This document shows positions 42,854 to 54,402 of a DNA stretch of 64,000 bases, piece by piece. The translations under genes and the position numbers were made by a program. This DNA is from an uncultured Bacteroidota bacterium (GTDB lineage Bacteria > Bacteroidota > Bacteroidia > Chitinophagales > Chitinophagaceae), in the NCBI GenBank assembly GCA_903837525.1, contig CAILUU010000030.1, positions 1 through 64,000 on the forward strand. Direction: 5' to 3'. The notes under the pieces were generated by a model that worked only from the letters and a program-made list of their open reading frames with translations, was not told the origin of the DNA and searched no databases. Numbering within the stretch: position 1 is the stretch's first letter; every line of letters begins with the position of its first letter.

Positions 42854-45800
42854 ATGAATTTGGATGTGTTGCAGAATGAGTATAAAAATGACCCCCGCTG
42901 TTTTCAAATAGCGGACAGGATAACTACATCTAAACCTCAACGATTACACCTTAAAGGCCTTGCTGGTAGCGTTTCTCAATTTATTATTTCGGCAGTTTTT
43001 AATCACTCTAGTTGTAGCCAACTTAACCATTTAGTAATTTTAAGAGATGCTGAAGAGGCAGCTTACTTTCATAATACACTGGAGAATTTAACCGATGCTT
43101 TAAATCTTTTTTATTTTCCTTCTTCTTTTAAAATAAAAAAAAACTATAGCCTACTAAACTCTAGCCATGTAATGTTACGAACAGAGGCGTTAACAAAATT
43201 GGCATTGGGTACAAATAAAAATATAGTCATTACCTATCCAGAGGCATTATTTGAAAAAGTTGTTTTATCTAAAACACTTTCCGAAAACATTATTAGTATT
43301 AAGCAGGGCGATGTGTTGGATGTAAATGGTATAATGGAAAAATTTGTAAACTATGGTTTCGAAAGAACTGATTTTGTTTACGGACCAGGTCAGTTTGCAA
43401 TACGTGGGGGCATTTTAGATATTTATAGTTTTGGAAACGAAAAACCTTATCGTATAGAATTATTTGGAAACGATGTAGATAGTATACGCATTTTTGACCC
43501 TGAGACACAATTGAGCGAACGAAAATTGTTATCTGTAAATATAATTCCGAATACCGATATTTTGCAAAACCAAAGCGGTGAGCAGGTTTCGTTACTAGAG
43601 TTTTTATCTGAGAATACAATTATTTGGAGCAAAGATTGGGGATTTATAAAAGAAAAAATTGAACAGCAAGAAGAAGATTTTGAAATTTGGCATTCAACTT
43701 TTGGAGCAAAACAACTACTACAAAATGATGAGTCGGAAATTCATCAACGTAACGAAGTAGCAGAAAAAGATTTTGTAAAAGCTGGTATTTTAGATGAGCA
43801 ACTGCAAAATTATCACCTTATAGAATTTGGAAATAAAGTTTACTTAAATAACTCGAATAAATTCGAATTTGCAAATTTTCAATTTTCAATAAAGGAGCAG
43901 CCTGCCTTTAATCGCAACTTCGATTTACTGATAAAAAATTTGGCAGCGTACGAAGCAAAAAAATATAATATTTACATTTTTGCGGAAAACCCAAAACAGT
44001 TAGAACGGCTTCATACTATTTTTACCGATTTAAAAGCAGAAATACAAGTAACGCCCATACCAACAAGTATTCATGAAGGTTTTATAGATGATGATTTAAA
44101 ATGTGTTTGTTATACCGATCATCAAATTTTTCAACGCTACCATAAGTATAAAGTAAAACAAGCCTTTAATAAAAACAAGGCACTTACTTTAAAAATGCTT
44201 AGAGAGTTGCAGCCTGGCGATTTTATAACCCATATTGATCATGGAGTAGGGGTGTACAGCGGTTTACAAAAAGTAGATGTTGGTGGCGTAATGCAAGAAG
44301 CCGTTCGTATACAATACAAAGATGGTGATTTATTATATGTAAACATATCCTCTTTACACAAAATTGCAAAGTATAGTGGTAAAGAAGGTAGCGTACCCAA
44401 AATGAATAAATTGGGTAGCGATGTTTGGAATAAACTAAAAGAAAAAACAAAGAAGCAAGTAAAAGATATTGCTACAGATTTAATAAAATTATATGCTCAA
44501 CGAAAAAGTCAAGAAGGATTTGCACATAGCCCAGATAATTATATGCAAACTGAGTTGGAAGCAAGTTTTATTTATGAAGATACCCCCGACCAAGGCAAAG
44601 CAACAGAAGATGTAAAACGAGATATGGAAAAAGCTAGCCCAATGGATAGGTTGGTATGTGGCGATGTTGGTTTTGGAAAAACAGAAATTGCTATAAGGGC
44701 TGCATTTAAAAGCTGTTGCGATGGTAAACAAGCTGCCGTGCTAGTTCCCACAACTATTTTGGCCTATCAACATTATAAAACCTTTGGCGAACGATTAAAA
44801 GATTTTCCGGTAACGGTTGATTTTATTAATCGGTTTAAATCGACGAAAGAAAAAAAAGAAACCTTACAAAAAGTTGCAGAAGGAAAAATAGATATTATAA
44901 TTGGTACACATGCCTTACTAAGTTCAGCTGTAAAGTTTAAAGACTTAGGAGTAATGATAATTGATGAGGAACAAAAATTTGGGGTAGCCGCAAAAGAAAA
45001 ATTAAAACAATTACGTATTACGGTAGATTCGTTAACACTAACGGCAACGCCTATACCACGTACCTTGCAATTTAGTTTAATGGGAGCAAGAGATTTAAGT
45101 ATTATTAATACACCACCACCCAATCGCCAACCTGTACAAACAGAAGTTCATGTATTTAACGAAGATTTTATTAGAGAGGCCATTTATTACGAAACAGAAA
45201 GAGGTGGGCAAGTTTTTTTTATACATAACCGGGTAAATGGCTTAAAAGAAATGTGTGGTTTTATACAAGGACTTTGCCCCGATTTAAGTATATCATATGC
45301 ACATGGGCAAATGGAAGGCGATAAATTAGAAGACACCATCTTAGATTTTATGGATAAACGCTACGATGTATTGGTGTGTACTAACATTGTAGAAAGTGGT
45401 GTAGATATTCCTAATGTAAATACCATAATTATAAATAGTGCACATCAATTTGGATTGAGCGATTTGCACCAACTACGTGGTAGGGTAGGGCGTAGTAATA
45501 AAAAAGCCTTTTGCTATTTATTTGCTCCACCAATGAGTACGCTACCACCAGATAGTAGAAAACGATTAAGTACGCTAGAACAGTATAGCGACTTGGGTAG
45601 CGGCTTTCAAATTGCCATGAGAGATTTGGATATACGAGGTGCAGGTAATATGCTTGGTGGTGAGCAAAGTGGTTTTATAGCCGAAATTGGGTTTGAAATG
45701 TACCAAAAAATACTAGACGAAGCCATAAGAGAATTAAAGCGAAAAGAATTTAAAGATTTATACAAAGAAGAAATAGCACAGCAAGATGATTTTGTAAGCG

Positions 45801-46258
45801 ATTGTACTATTGATACCGATTTGGAAATTTTAATACCCGATAATTATGTTGAAAGTATTACCGAACGTTTATCCCTCTACAGCCGTTTAGATAATTGCGA
45901 AGATGAAAAGGAGTTAAACGATTTTCATAAAGAAATGACAGACAGGTTTGGTAAAATACCACCACAAACCGAAGATTTATTTACTACCGTAAAATGTAGA
46001 AAATTGGCTGTTGAGTTGGGCTTTGAAAAAATGCTATTAAAAAAGGAGACACTAAAATGCTTCTTTGTAAGTAATCCGGATAGTCCGTACTTCCAAAGTA
46101 ACGTTTTTACTGGTTTATTAAACTTTATACAAACTCAAACCAATAAGGCCAAATTGAAGCAAGTAGGCAAAAATGGTATATTAATAGTAGAGAATGTTGA
46201 ACGTATGGCTGAGTTACATAAGTTTTTGGAAAGAGCAGTAACCCACACCCAAAAATAA
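42854..46258 (+). CDS. mfd: Transcription-repair coupling factor
   Basis: It removes RNA polymerase stalled at DNA lesions and recruits UvrA. 1134 residues. In order: a UvrB-like N-terminal module (FVYGPGQFAIRGGILDIYSF), the CarD-like RNA-polymerase-interacting domain (LQPGDFITHIDHGVGVYSGL), the translocase with Walker A CGDVGFGKTEIAIRAAF, DEEQ in VMIIDEEQKFGV, TATPIPRTLQFSLMGARDLS, QLRGRVGRSNKKAFCYL, and the C-terminal TRCF domain (LGFEKMLLKKETL). The ATG at 42854 is preferred to a TTG three codons upstream, which lies in the promoter box. A terminator overlaps the stop codon. Confidence 0.97.
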   Translation: MNLDVLQNEYKNDPRCFQIADRITTSKPQRLHLKGLAGSVSQFIISAVFNHSSCSQLNHLVILRDAEEAAYFHNTLENLTDALNLFYFPSSFKIKKNYSLLNSSHVMLRTEALTKLALGTNKNIVITYPEALFEKVVLSKTLSENIISIKQGDVLDVNGIMEKFVNYGFERTDFVYGPGQFAIRGGILDIYSFGNEKPYRIELFGNDVDSIRIFDPETQLSERKLLSVNIIPNTDILQNQSGEQVSLLEFLSENTIIWSKDWGFIKEKIEQQEEDFEIWHSTFGAKQLLQNDESEIHQRNEVAEKDFVKAGILDEQLQNYHLIEFGNKVYLNNSNKFEFANFQFSIKEQPAFNRNFDLLIKNLAAYEAKKYNIYIFAENPKQLERLHTIFTDLKAEIQVTPIPTSIHEGFIDDDLKCVCYTDHQIFQRYHKYKVKQAFNKNKALTLKMLRELQPGDFITHIDHGVGVYSGLQKVDVGGVMQEAVRIQYKDGDLLYVNISSLHKIAKYSGKEGSVPKMNKLGSDVWNKLKEKTKKQVKDIATDLIKLYAQRKSQEGFAHSPDNYMQTELEASFIYEDTPDQGKATEDVKRDMEKASPMDRLVCGDVGFGKTEIAIRAAFKSCCDGKQAAVLVPTTILAYQHYKTFGERLKDFPVTVDFINRFKSTKEKKETLQKVAEGKIDIIIGTHALLSSAVKFKDLGVMIIDEEQKFGVAAKEKLKQLRITVDSLTLTATPIPRTLQFSLMGARDLSIINTPPPNRQPVQTEVHVFNEDFIREAIYYETERGGQVFFIHNRVNGLKEMCGFIQGLCPDLSISYAHGQMEGDKLEDTILDFMDKRYDVLVCTNIVESGVDIPNVNTIIINSAHQFGLSDLHQLRGRVGRSNKKAFCYLFAPPMSTLPPDSRKRLSTLEQYSDLGSGFQIAMRDLDIRGAGNMLGGEQSGFIAEIGFEMYQKILDEAIRELKRKEFKDLYKEEIAQQDDFVSDCTIDTDLEILIPDNYVESITERLSLYSRLDNCEDEKELNDFHKEMTDRFGKIPPQTEDLFTTVKCRKLAVELGFEKMLLKKETLKCFFVSNPDSPYFQSNVFTGLLNFIQTQTNKAKLKQVGKNGILIVENVERMAELHKFLERAVTHTQK

Positions 46259-46279
46259 AGGCTGCCATTGGCAGCCTTT
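46257..46279. terminator. Bidirectional terminator between mfd and the small zinc-ribbon-like gene
   Basis: Perfect 10-bp stem AAAGGCTGCC / GGCAGCCTTT with a 3-nt loop. It begins within the mfd TAA, so it leaves almost no 3' UTR, and can serve the convergent gene too. Confidence 0.75.
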
Positions 46280-46300
46280 AACAAAAATTTTAATTGAAAT

Positions 46301-46501
46301 TTACCAGCCTTTTTTAGCTACTCCATTTTTTACTGCTTCTAAAGCTGTTGCTTCGCTAAGCATAGTAGTCATTTTATTGCCTTTACCGTCGTTGCCTTGG
46401 GCCATATAACCACCTCTAGAGGTTTTGGTTATATTAGCATCTTGCATTGGAACATTTTTTTCCTTTGTTTTCATGCAATAAGCGGTTAACATGTTACTCA
46501 T
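46301..46501 (-). CDS. DUF5679-like zinc-ribbon relative lacking its cysteines
   Basis: 66 residues. The pattern AYCMKTKEKNVPMQDANITK, then GGYMAQGNDGKGNKMTTM, parallels small zinc-ribbon proteins of the type YC.KCK.K..M.D....NGR.A.KG.CP.CG.KM. Here three of four cysteines are replaced (CMKT for CxxC; GNDGKGNK for G-C-P-x-C-G-x-K). The fold may persist without zinc, or the likeness is only partial. The gene has an isolated minus-strand position with a terminator at its 3' side. Function unknown. Confidence 0.6.
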   Translation of the reverse strand: MSNMLTAYCMKTKEKNVPMQDANITKTSRGGYMAQGNDGKGNKMTTMLSEATALEAVKNGVAKKGW

Positions 46502-46695
46502 TTTTTTAGAATTTATTGGTTAGAAATAATGGGGTAAGAAACGCTAAATGTCACTTCTTACGTAGTAATTAAGTTACAAGCTACTAAAAATTTTGGTTTT
46601 TACAAAAAAAAGTGGAAAATTGGATTTTTGGCTAAAAATTGCAATTAAAGGGTTAGTATCAACACTAAAGGTGAAAAGGGGTTACTTATAAGAAA

Positions 46696-46726
46696 AAGCC
46701 GAATGTAAAATTTTTACATTCGGCTT
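46696..46726 (-). terminator. Terminator behind gyrB
   Basis: Inverted repeat AAGCCGAATGTAAAA / TTTTACATTCGGCTT; on the minus strand it is followed by a T run. It lies 45 bp after the gyrB stop. Confidence 0.8.
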
Positions 46727-46770
46727 AATATTTTACAAGATTTCTTTCTTCGTTATAAAATCTAGAAACC

Positions 46771-48741
<1,971 letters not shown>

Positions 48742-48784
48742 TTACTTAAAATCTATGTTAATTTGTTTAAAAACCTAAGGTGGG

Positions 48785-48792
48785 CAAATATA
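48785..48792 (-). promoter_or_regulatory. -7 promoter box of gyrB
   Basis: TATATTTG on the minus strand, a perfect TAnnTTTG match, 46 nt before the gyrB ATG. Confidence 0.6.
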
Positions 48793-49212
48793 AGTAAAAT
48801 CAAGGGTTTTAAGGCATTAAAAGCAAACTATTTATGGGTAATTTTTAGCAAGATTTCCACATTAATTTTAAGTAGGAAGGAAGATTTAAGGGGGGAAGGA
48901 ATTTTTAACAAATTCTTTTTATGTTTTTAAAATACAAAGTATTGAAATTTTAAGTGCTAAAACTCCCCTCTCATTTGATAAGGGTTTGGGGGCTGTATGA
49001 TAATATATAAGTGTAATGTGTTTTTTTGTTTTCAAAGTTTTGGTTTTTGTACAATTTTGTCTTGTTTTACTAATTATCATGTATAAGCTATTGCGCTATG
49101 TGCTGTAGTTGCCAGAGCATAAGTATGTTGTCTTATTATTTTTGGATAATGAGCAAATATATAGTTACGTAAGGTTCTCAAATTTTCACTCTACAATCAT
49201 TTAAAATATACG
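48793..49212. other. Intergenic region between divergent gyrB and the AraC-type regulator
   Basis: About 420 bases with no supportable gene or RNA. A diverged copy of the GC-rich repeat family lies at 48963-48993 (CTCCCCTCTC...AAGGGTTTGGGGGC). Confidence 0.5.
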
Positions 49213-49220
49213 TATCTTTG
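49213..49220 (+). promoter_or_regulatory. -7 promoter box of the AraC-type regulator gene
   Basis: TATCTTTG, a perfect TAnnTTTG match, 15 nt before the ATG. Confidence 0.6.
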
Positions 49221-49221
49221 C

Positions 49222-49237
49222 ATCGAAATATTTCGAT
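49222..49237. promoter_or_regulatory. Perfect 16-bp palindrome over the regulator start codon
   Basis: ATCGAAATATTTCGAT lies between the -7 box and the start codon and includes the first two bases of the ATG. Its position suits an autoregulatory operator or an initiation-blocking hairpin; neither is shown. Confidence 0.5.
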
Positions 49238-50171
49238 GAATACACAAACAGACATATTATCTATTGCTCATAAAAGCCCTCTTATGCAAGAGGATTTAGA
49301 TGTGTTGCTGCATGTTGATAGGGCTGTACCAGGGTCTGTGCACTATTCTATTAATAGGTATAAAAAAAATCCGAGTTGGAATATTGATGATACGGGGATT
49401 TTGGTTTATCATTACGAAAAAAATAACCCTACAGCTAATTATTTAGAGCTAAAGTTTTGTGTAAGTGGCAATTTGTATTGTAAGCAAAAACAAACCGAAT
49501 GCGATTTTTGTAAATTTAATGCATCAAAAACATGTGCCGAAAAAGTAGAAAGTGTAGATGTGCTTAGTTTTAGTTTTTCCCCAAATTATCTTACTCAATT
49601 TAAAAAAAGTAAAAAAGAAGAAACTATTTCCGAAAAAGTTTTGGCGTTTACACATGCAACATCGTTTAGTAAACAATTGCCTTTGTGTGGTAAAACTCGG
49701 TTGGCAATTGAAGCATTATTAAATCATAATTATACTGATACCCTAGAGAATATTTTTATAAACGCTCAAACACAAATTTTGCTTTTATATAGCATGGATT
49801 GTATGTTGGGAGAGCATCAAGAAACGTTTACGTGTAAATTTTTAGCTAACGAAGCCGATAGAGAAAAAATCACAAAAGCTAGAGAAATTTTATTATTACA
49901 TATTGGAGAACCCTTAACCATAAAGGCTTTAAGCCGTAAAGTTGCCATCAACGAATGTTATCTTAAAAAAGGGTTTAAAGAATTATTTGGTACTACCATC
50001 TTCGATTTTTACCAAACCCAACGTATGGAACATGCAAAATATTTATTGTACGATAAAGGTTTAAGCGTAACCGACGTCTCCTCTTTATTAGGTTATTCAT
50101 CTATTTCTCATTTTAGCACTGCCTTTAAAAAACACACCGGTATAAAGCCTTGTGAGTTGCTAATGCGCTAG
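49236..50171 (+). CDS. AraC-family transcriptional regulator with N-terminal Cys cluster
   Basis: 312 residues. The C-terminal 100 residues hold the two helix-turn-helix motifs (LTIKALSRKVAINECYLKKG; LSVTDVSSLLGYSSISHFST, then AFKKHTGIKP). The N-terminal sensing domain contains a cluster of cysteines: C75, C82, C89, C92 and C100 (YCKQKQTECDFCKFNASKTC), which could bind metal. The architecture resembles PchR-type regulators of iron or siderophore receptors. The ATG at 49236 is chosen over a TTG six codons upstream that lies in the promoter. Directly downstream is the scar of a TonB-receptor/HmuY heme locus, presumably its former target. Confidence 0.85.
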   Translation: MNTQTDILSIAHKSPLMQEDLDVLLHVDRAVPGSVHYSINRYKKNPSWNIDDTGILVYHYEKNNPTANYLELKFCVSGNLYCKQKQTECDFCKFNASKTCAEKVESVDVLSFSFSPNYLTQFKKSKKEETISEKVLAFTHATSFSKQLPLCGKTRLAIEALLNHNYTDTLENIFINAQTQILLLYSMDCMLGEHQETFTCKFLANEADREKITKAREILLLHIGEPLTIKALSRKVAINECYLKKGFKELFGTTIFDFYQTQRMEHAKYLLYDKGLSVTDVSSLLGYSSISHFSTAFKKHTGIKPCELLMR

Positions 50172-50275
50172 TTTTTTTCTACTATTTTTTTCATTTTCCT
50201 TTTTGCGTAAATCCTTTTTCTTATTGGTATAGGTATTATTTTTTTAGTCCCCTAAATTTACTAAAAAATAAGTGT

Positions 50276-50609
50276 ATGTACAAAATGGCATTGGCAATGA
50301 TTGGTTTTATTGTTTTAACGAAAACAATGTTAGCACAACAAAAAAATACCGATTCGAGTACTATACACAAAAACTTACCCGAAATTACTGTAGTGGGTAA
50401 GGGTAGTAAGTTGGTATAATTATAACCCAACAACTAGATCCTTTAGCCCAAAAGCAGGGCAAACGTTCTTTTTTAGAACAGCAGATAATTTTTATGTAAA
50501 AATGGAACTTTTAGCAGTTGATTATGCTGCATTTGTAGGTATGCAGCCAGATAAATTAATGTACAGATTTAGATATACGTACCAAGCAAACGGAAGTACA
50601 AAATTTTAA
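50276..50609 (+). pseudogene. Deletion scar of a heme-uptake locus: TonB-receptor start joined to HmuY end
   Basis: From the ATG at 50276, a signal peptide (MYKMALAMIGFIVLTKTMLA) and the beginning of a TonB-dependent receptor plug (LPEITVVGKGSKL) are followed by a stop at 50419. From 50412 in the next frame the sequence continues WYNYNPTTRSFSPKAGQTFF, FRTADNFYVKMELLAVDY and MYRFRYTYQANGSTKF-stop, the typical C-terminus of a HmuY-family heme-binding protein. The whole receptor barrel and most of HmuY are therefore missing, with the junction at about 50405-50412. A terminator follows. The HmuY assignment rests on recalled family features. Confidence 0.75.
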
Positions 50610-50627
50610 GCAGTTTACCACTTTATA

Positions 50628-50670
50628 AAACACAAGGCACACCTTTTTAGGAGTGCCTTTTTTGTGTTTT
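50628..50670 (+). terminator. Terminator behind the heme-locus scar
   Basis: AAACACAAGGCAC pairs with GTGCC-TTTTTT-GTGTTT around a 12-nt loop, with a T run. It is retained although the genes before it are gone. Confidence 0.7.
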
Positions 50671-51067
50671 TGAACCTACTTCTTCTTTGGGGGCTTGTGT
50701 GTTTTTAAATGGATATTGTACTATAAAATGAGACTTGATTTTTAGAAAAAAGTGACGGAAGTAAGACTAGTTCTGTCTTTACTCTAATAAAACCCTAAAC
50801 CAGCAAAAAGTTAATTACTCTTTAATACGTTTTTTATGATGTTTGTTACATTTTTTCTAAAACTTTATATTGCCAATACTATGCCAAAGCATAATAATTT
50901 TGGACAACTAATTTATAAATTAAAACAATTCCATTATTGGTAATTGTTTCTTTTTTTTATCGAATTTCTACTACATTTTCACCGTTAAACAATGTAAAAC
51001 TACTGTAGTATAAAAGCCTCTATTTTACTACCTTTACACACTTATTTAAGAGATATAGCAATAAAAT
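50671..51067. other. Leader region of ileS
   Basis: Nearly 400 AT-rich bases with no supportable gene, RNA structure or T-box. TACCTTTA about 38 nt before the ileS ATG may be the -7 box. Confidence 0.4.
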
Positions 51068-54000
51068 ATGGCGGCTAAATACAAAGAATATCAGCAATTA
51101 AATCTTCCGAGCATTAGCGAGGAAATTTTAGCAAAATGGAAAGCTGCACAAGCTTTTGAAAAAAGTGTGATCTTACGAAATGGGGCAAAACCATTTGTAT
51201 TTTACGAGGGTCCACCAAGTGCCAATGGCTTACCCGGTATACACCACGTAATTAGCCGCACCTTAAAAGATTTGATTTGCAGATACAAAACCATGCAAGG
51301 CTTTCAAGTAAAACGTAAAGGCGGCTGGGATACGCATGGCTTACCAATAGAGTTGGGTGTAGAAAAGGAATTAGGCATTACAAAAGAAGATATTGGCAAA
51401 AAAATTAGCGTTGAAGAGTACAATCAAAAGTGTAGAGAAGCGGTTTTACGCTATAAAGATAAATGGGATGATATAACCGAGAAAAGTGGCTACTGGGTAG
51501 ATTTAAAGAACCCTTATGTAACCTTTGAAAGTAATTATATAGAAAGCCTTTGGTGGTGCCTAAGCACCTTATATAAAAAAGGTTATTTATACGAAAGTGT
51601 TAGCATACAGCCCTATAGCCCTGCAGCAGGTACTGGTTTATCATCGCATGAGTTAAACCAACCGGGTACGTATAAAGATGTGAAGGATACAAGTGCAACG
51701 GTGATGTTTAAAGTAGTTGACAGCGGAAAAGTGACAGTGGAAAGTGGTGAGGTTTTTTTAATGGCTTGGACTACAACGCCTTGGACCTTGCCTTCTAACC
51801 TTGGATTAACAGTAGGTGGAAATATTGCTTATGTTTTGGTAGAAACGTTTAATCCATATACTAATCTGCCAGTTAATGTAATTCTTGCAAAAGCATTACT
51901 GCATAAATATTTTAAAACAGAAGGCGAAAATGGGGACTTTGAAAATTATTCTGCAGAAGTAAAATTAATTCCTTGGAAAATTTTAGCTGAATTCAAAGGC
52001 AGCGAATTAGAAGGGTTACTTTACGAACAACTCCTTCCATCCGAAGCTAATACGCTTGAAAAAATTCAAGAAATAACTCCCGATGCAAAACCATTTAGAG
52101 TTGTGTTAGGCGATTTTGTTACCACCGAAGATGGTACAGGTATTGTACACACTTCCCCAGCATTTGGTGCAGATGATTATAAGGTGGGTAAAAAAAATAA
52201 TTTAGGCATTTTAACCTTAGTAGATAAACAAGGAAAATTTGTAGATGGCGTTGGTGAATTTAGCGGCCGCTATGTAAAAAATTATAAAGACGATGCAGCT
52301 TATGTAGATGTTAATGTAGATATTGCCGTAAAACTTAAATTAGAAAACAGAGCGTTTAAAGTAGAAAAATACGAGCACAATTACCCTCATTGCTGGCGTA
52401 CCGATAAGCCTATTATTTATTATCCGTTAGATGCTTGGTTTATAAAAACCACCGCTGTAAAAGATAGAATGGTAGAGTTGAATAAAACCATCAATTGGAA
52501 GCCAGAATCTACAGGTACAGGGCGTTTTGGTAATTGGTTAGAGAATATGGTGGATTGGAATTTGAGCCGTAGCCGTTTTTGGGGAACACCATTACCCATT
52601 TGGAAAACCGAAGATGGCGAAGAAGAAAAATGTATTGGAAGCATTGAAGAATTGAATACCGAAATAAGAAAAGCTGCCGAAGTGTTGGGGGGAGAAACTA
52701 ACAAACATTATTTGCACAATGGCATACTCGATTTACACAAACCTTATGTAGATGATATTGTTTTAGTATCTACCACAGGTAACCCAATGAAACGAGTACC
52801 CGACCTTATTGATGTATGGTTTGATAGTGGCGCAATGCCCTATGCACAATGGCATTTTCCGTTTGAAAACAAAGAAACATTTGAACAAAATTTTCCTGCC
52901 GATTTTATTGCCGAAGGTGTAGACCAAACAAGAGGTTGGTTTTATACCCTACATGCTTTAGCTGTGTTGTTATTTGATAGTGTGGCATACAAAACGGTGG
53001 TAAGCAATGGGTTGGTTTTAGATAAAAATGGCGTAAAAATGAGCAAACGCTTAGGCAATATTGTTGATCCGTTTGATACCATAACTAAATACGGTGCCGA
53101 TGCTACCAGGTGGTATTTAATTACCAATGCTAGCCCTTGGGATAGTTTAAAATTTGATATTAGCGGAATACAAGAAGTACAACGTAAATTTTTTGGTACA
53201 CTTTACAATACGTATCAATTTTTTGCATTGTATGCTAATGTTGATGGCTTTGCATTTAAAGAAAAGTATATTGCTGTAAAAGATAGAACAGAAATTGATC
53301 AATGGATTTTATCTAGCCTAAATACCTTAATAAAAACCGTACAGCAAAATATGGATGAGTACGAGCCAACGCAAGCAGGTAGGGCTATTGAAGAATTTTT
53401 AGATACGCATTTGAGTAATTGGTATGTACGCCTTTGCCGTCGCCGTTTTTGGAAAGGAGAGTATGAGCAAGATAAAATTTGTGCCTACCAAACCCTTTAC
53501 GAATGTTTAGAAACATTGAGTTTATTAATTGCACCAATAGCACCTTTTTTTGCCGATTGGTTGTTTGCCAATTTAAACGAAGTAAGTGGTCGTTATTCAA
53601 ACGAATCGGTACACCATGTTTTATTCCCGAAGATAAATGAAACGCTAATAAATGCTGATTTAGAAAAAAGGATGCAGTTAGCACAAGATGCCTCGTCCTT
53701 AATTTTATCGTTACGTAAAAAAGTAAATATTAAGGTTCGCCAGCCGCTGCAAAAAGTAATGATACCTGCATTGGACGAAAGCATGATAAAAAATATAAAA
53801 GATGCAGCGGAAATTATAAAGGCCGAAACGAATATTAAGGAAATTGAAATTTTAAATGCCGATAACGACTTTATACGTAAAAAGGCAAAAGCAAATTTTA
53901 AAACCCTAGGTAAAAAATTGGGTGCAAAAATGAAATGGGCAGCCGATGAAATTGCAAAATTTACCAATGATCAAATTAACCAATTAGATACCGAAGACAT

Positions 54001-54397
54001 ACTTTTACAATCAACTGATAACGAAACTATACGAATAAATAAAGAAGACATTGAAGTGGTTACCGATGAAATACCTGGCTTTGAGATAGCTTCAAAAGGT
54101 TCATTAACAGTAGCTTTAGATATTAATATTTCGGATAATTTAAAAAAAGAAGGAAACGCAAGAGAGTTTATTAATAAAATTCAGAATATACGAAAAGACC
54201 AAAATTTTGAAATTGCAGATAGAATTATAGTGGAAGTAGAGGTGAATGATATAATGGAAATGTCATTAAATGAATATAAAGCATATATTTGCGGCGAAAT
54301 TCTAGCAGATTCACTTGAGTTTAAACCAACTTTATCCGAAGGGGTTGATATTGAAGTGAATGAAGCTATATTAAAAGTGAACGTACTGAAAAAATAG
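51068..54397 (+). CDS. ileS: Isoleucine-tRNA ligase
   Basis: A class I synthetase of 1109 residues. The HIGH-like motif is in GPPSANGLPGIHHVISRTLK; GWDTHGLPIELGVEKELGI, the editing domain (AWTTTPWTLPSNLGL; TSPAFGADDYKVGKKNNLG), KMSKRLGNIVDPF and the anticodon-binding domain follow. The C-terminus (IRKDQNFEIADRIIVEVEV) is the long form found in Bacteroidota and many type 2 IleRS. That type is often associated with mupirocin tolerance, but resistance cannot be inferred here. It is 5 bp upstream of the DksA/TraR gene. Confidence 0.97.
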   Translation: MAAKYKEYQQLNLPSISEEILAKWKAAQAFEKSVILRNGAKPFVFYEGPPSANGLPGIHHVISRTLKDLICRYKTMQGFQVKRKGGWDTHGLPIELGVEKELGITKEDIGKKISVEEYNQKCREAVLRYKDKWDDITEKSGYWVDLKNPYVTFESNYIESLWWCLSTLYKKGYLYESVSIQPYSPAAGTGLSSHELNQPGTYKDVKDTSATVMFKVVDSGKVTVESGEVFLMAWTTTPWTLPSNLGLTVGGNIAYVLVETFNPYTNLPVNVILAKALLHKYFKTEGENGDFENYSAEVKLIPWKILAEFKGSELEGLLYEQLLPSEANTLEKIQEITPDAKPFRVVLGDFVTTEDGTGIVHTSPAFGADDYKVGKKNNLGILTLVDKQGKFVDGVGEFSGRYVKNYKDDAAYVDVNVDIAVKLKLENRAFKVEKYEHNYPHCWRTDKPIIYYPLDAWFIKTTAVKDRMVELNKTINWKPESTGTGRFGNWLENMVDWNLSRSRFWGTPLPIWKTEDGEEEKCIGSIEELNTEIRKAAEVLGGETNKHYLHNGILDLHKPYVDDIVLVSTTGNPMKRVPDLIDVWFDSGAMPYAQWHFPFENKETFEQNFPADFIAEGVDQTRGWFYTLHALAVLLFDSVAYKTVVSNGLVLDKNGVKMSKRLGNIVDPFDTITKYGADATRWYLITNASPWDSLKFDISGIQEVQRKFFGTLYNTYQFFALYANVDGFAFKEKYIAVKDRTEIDQWILSSLNTLIKTVQQNMDEYEPTQAGRAIEEFLDTHLSNWYVRLCRRRFWKGEYEQDKICAYQTLYECLETLSLLIAPIAPFFADWLFANLNEVSGRYSNESVHHVLFPKINETLINADLEKRMQLAQDASSLILSLRKKVNIKVRQPLQKVMIPALDESMIKNIKDAAEIIKAETNIKEIEILNADNDFIRKKAKANFKTLGKKLGAKMKWAADEIAKFTNDQINQLDTEDILLQSTDNETIRINKEDIEVVTDEIPGFEIASKGSLTVALDINISDNLKKEGNAREFINKIQNIRKDQNFEIADRIIVEVEVNDIMEMSLNEYKAYICGEILADSLEFKPTLSEGVDIEVNEAILKVNVLKK

Positions 54398-54402
54398 ATA
54401 GT

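Noticed and set aside
50671-51067. T-box or other riboswitch in front of ileS
   Set aside because: No specifier stem, T-box consensus or terminator pair could be found, and T-boxes are not expected in Bacteroidota.
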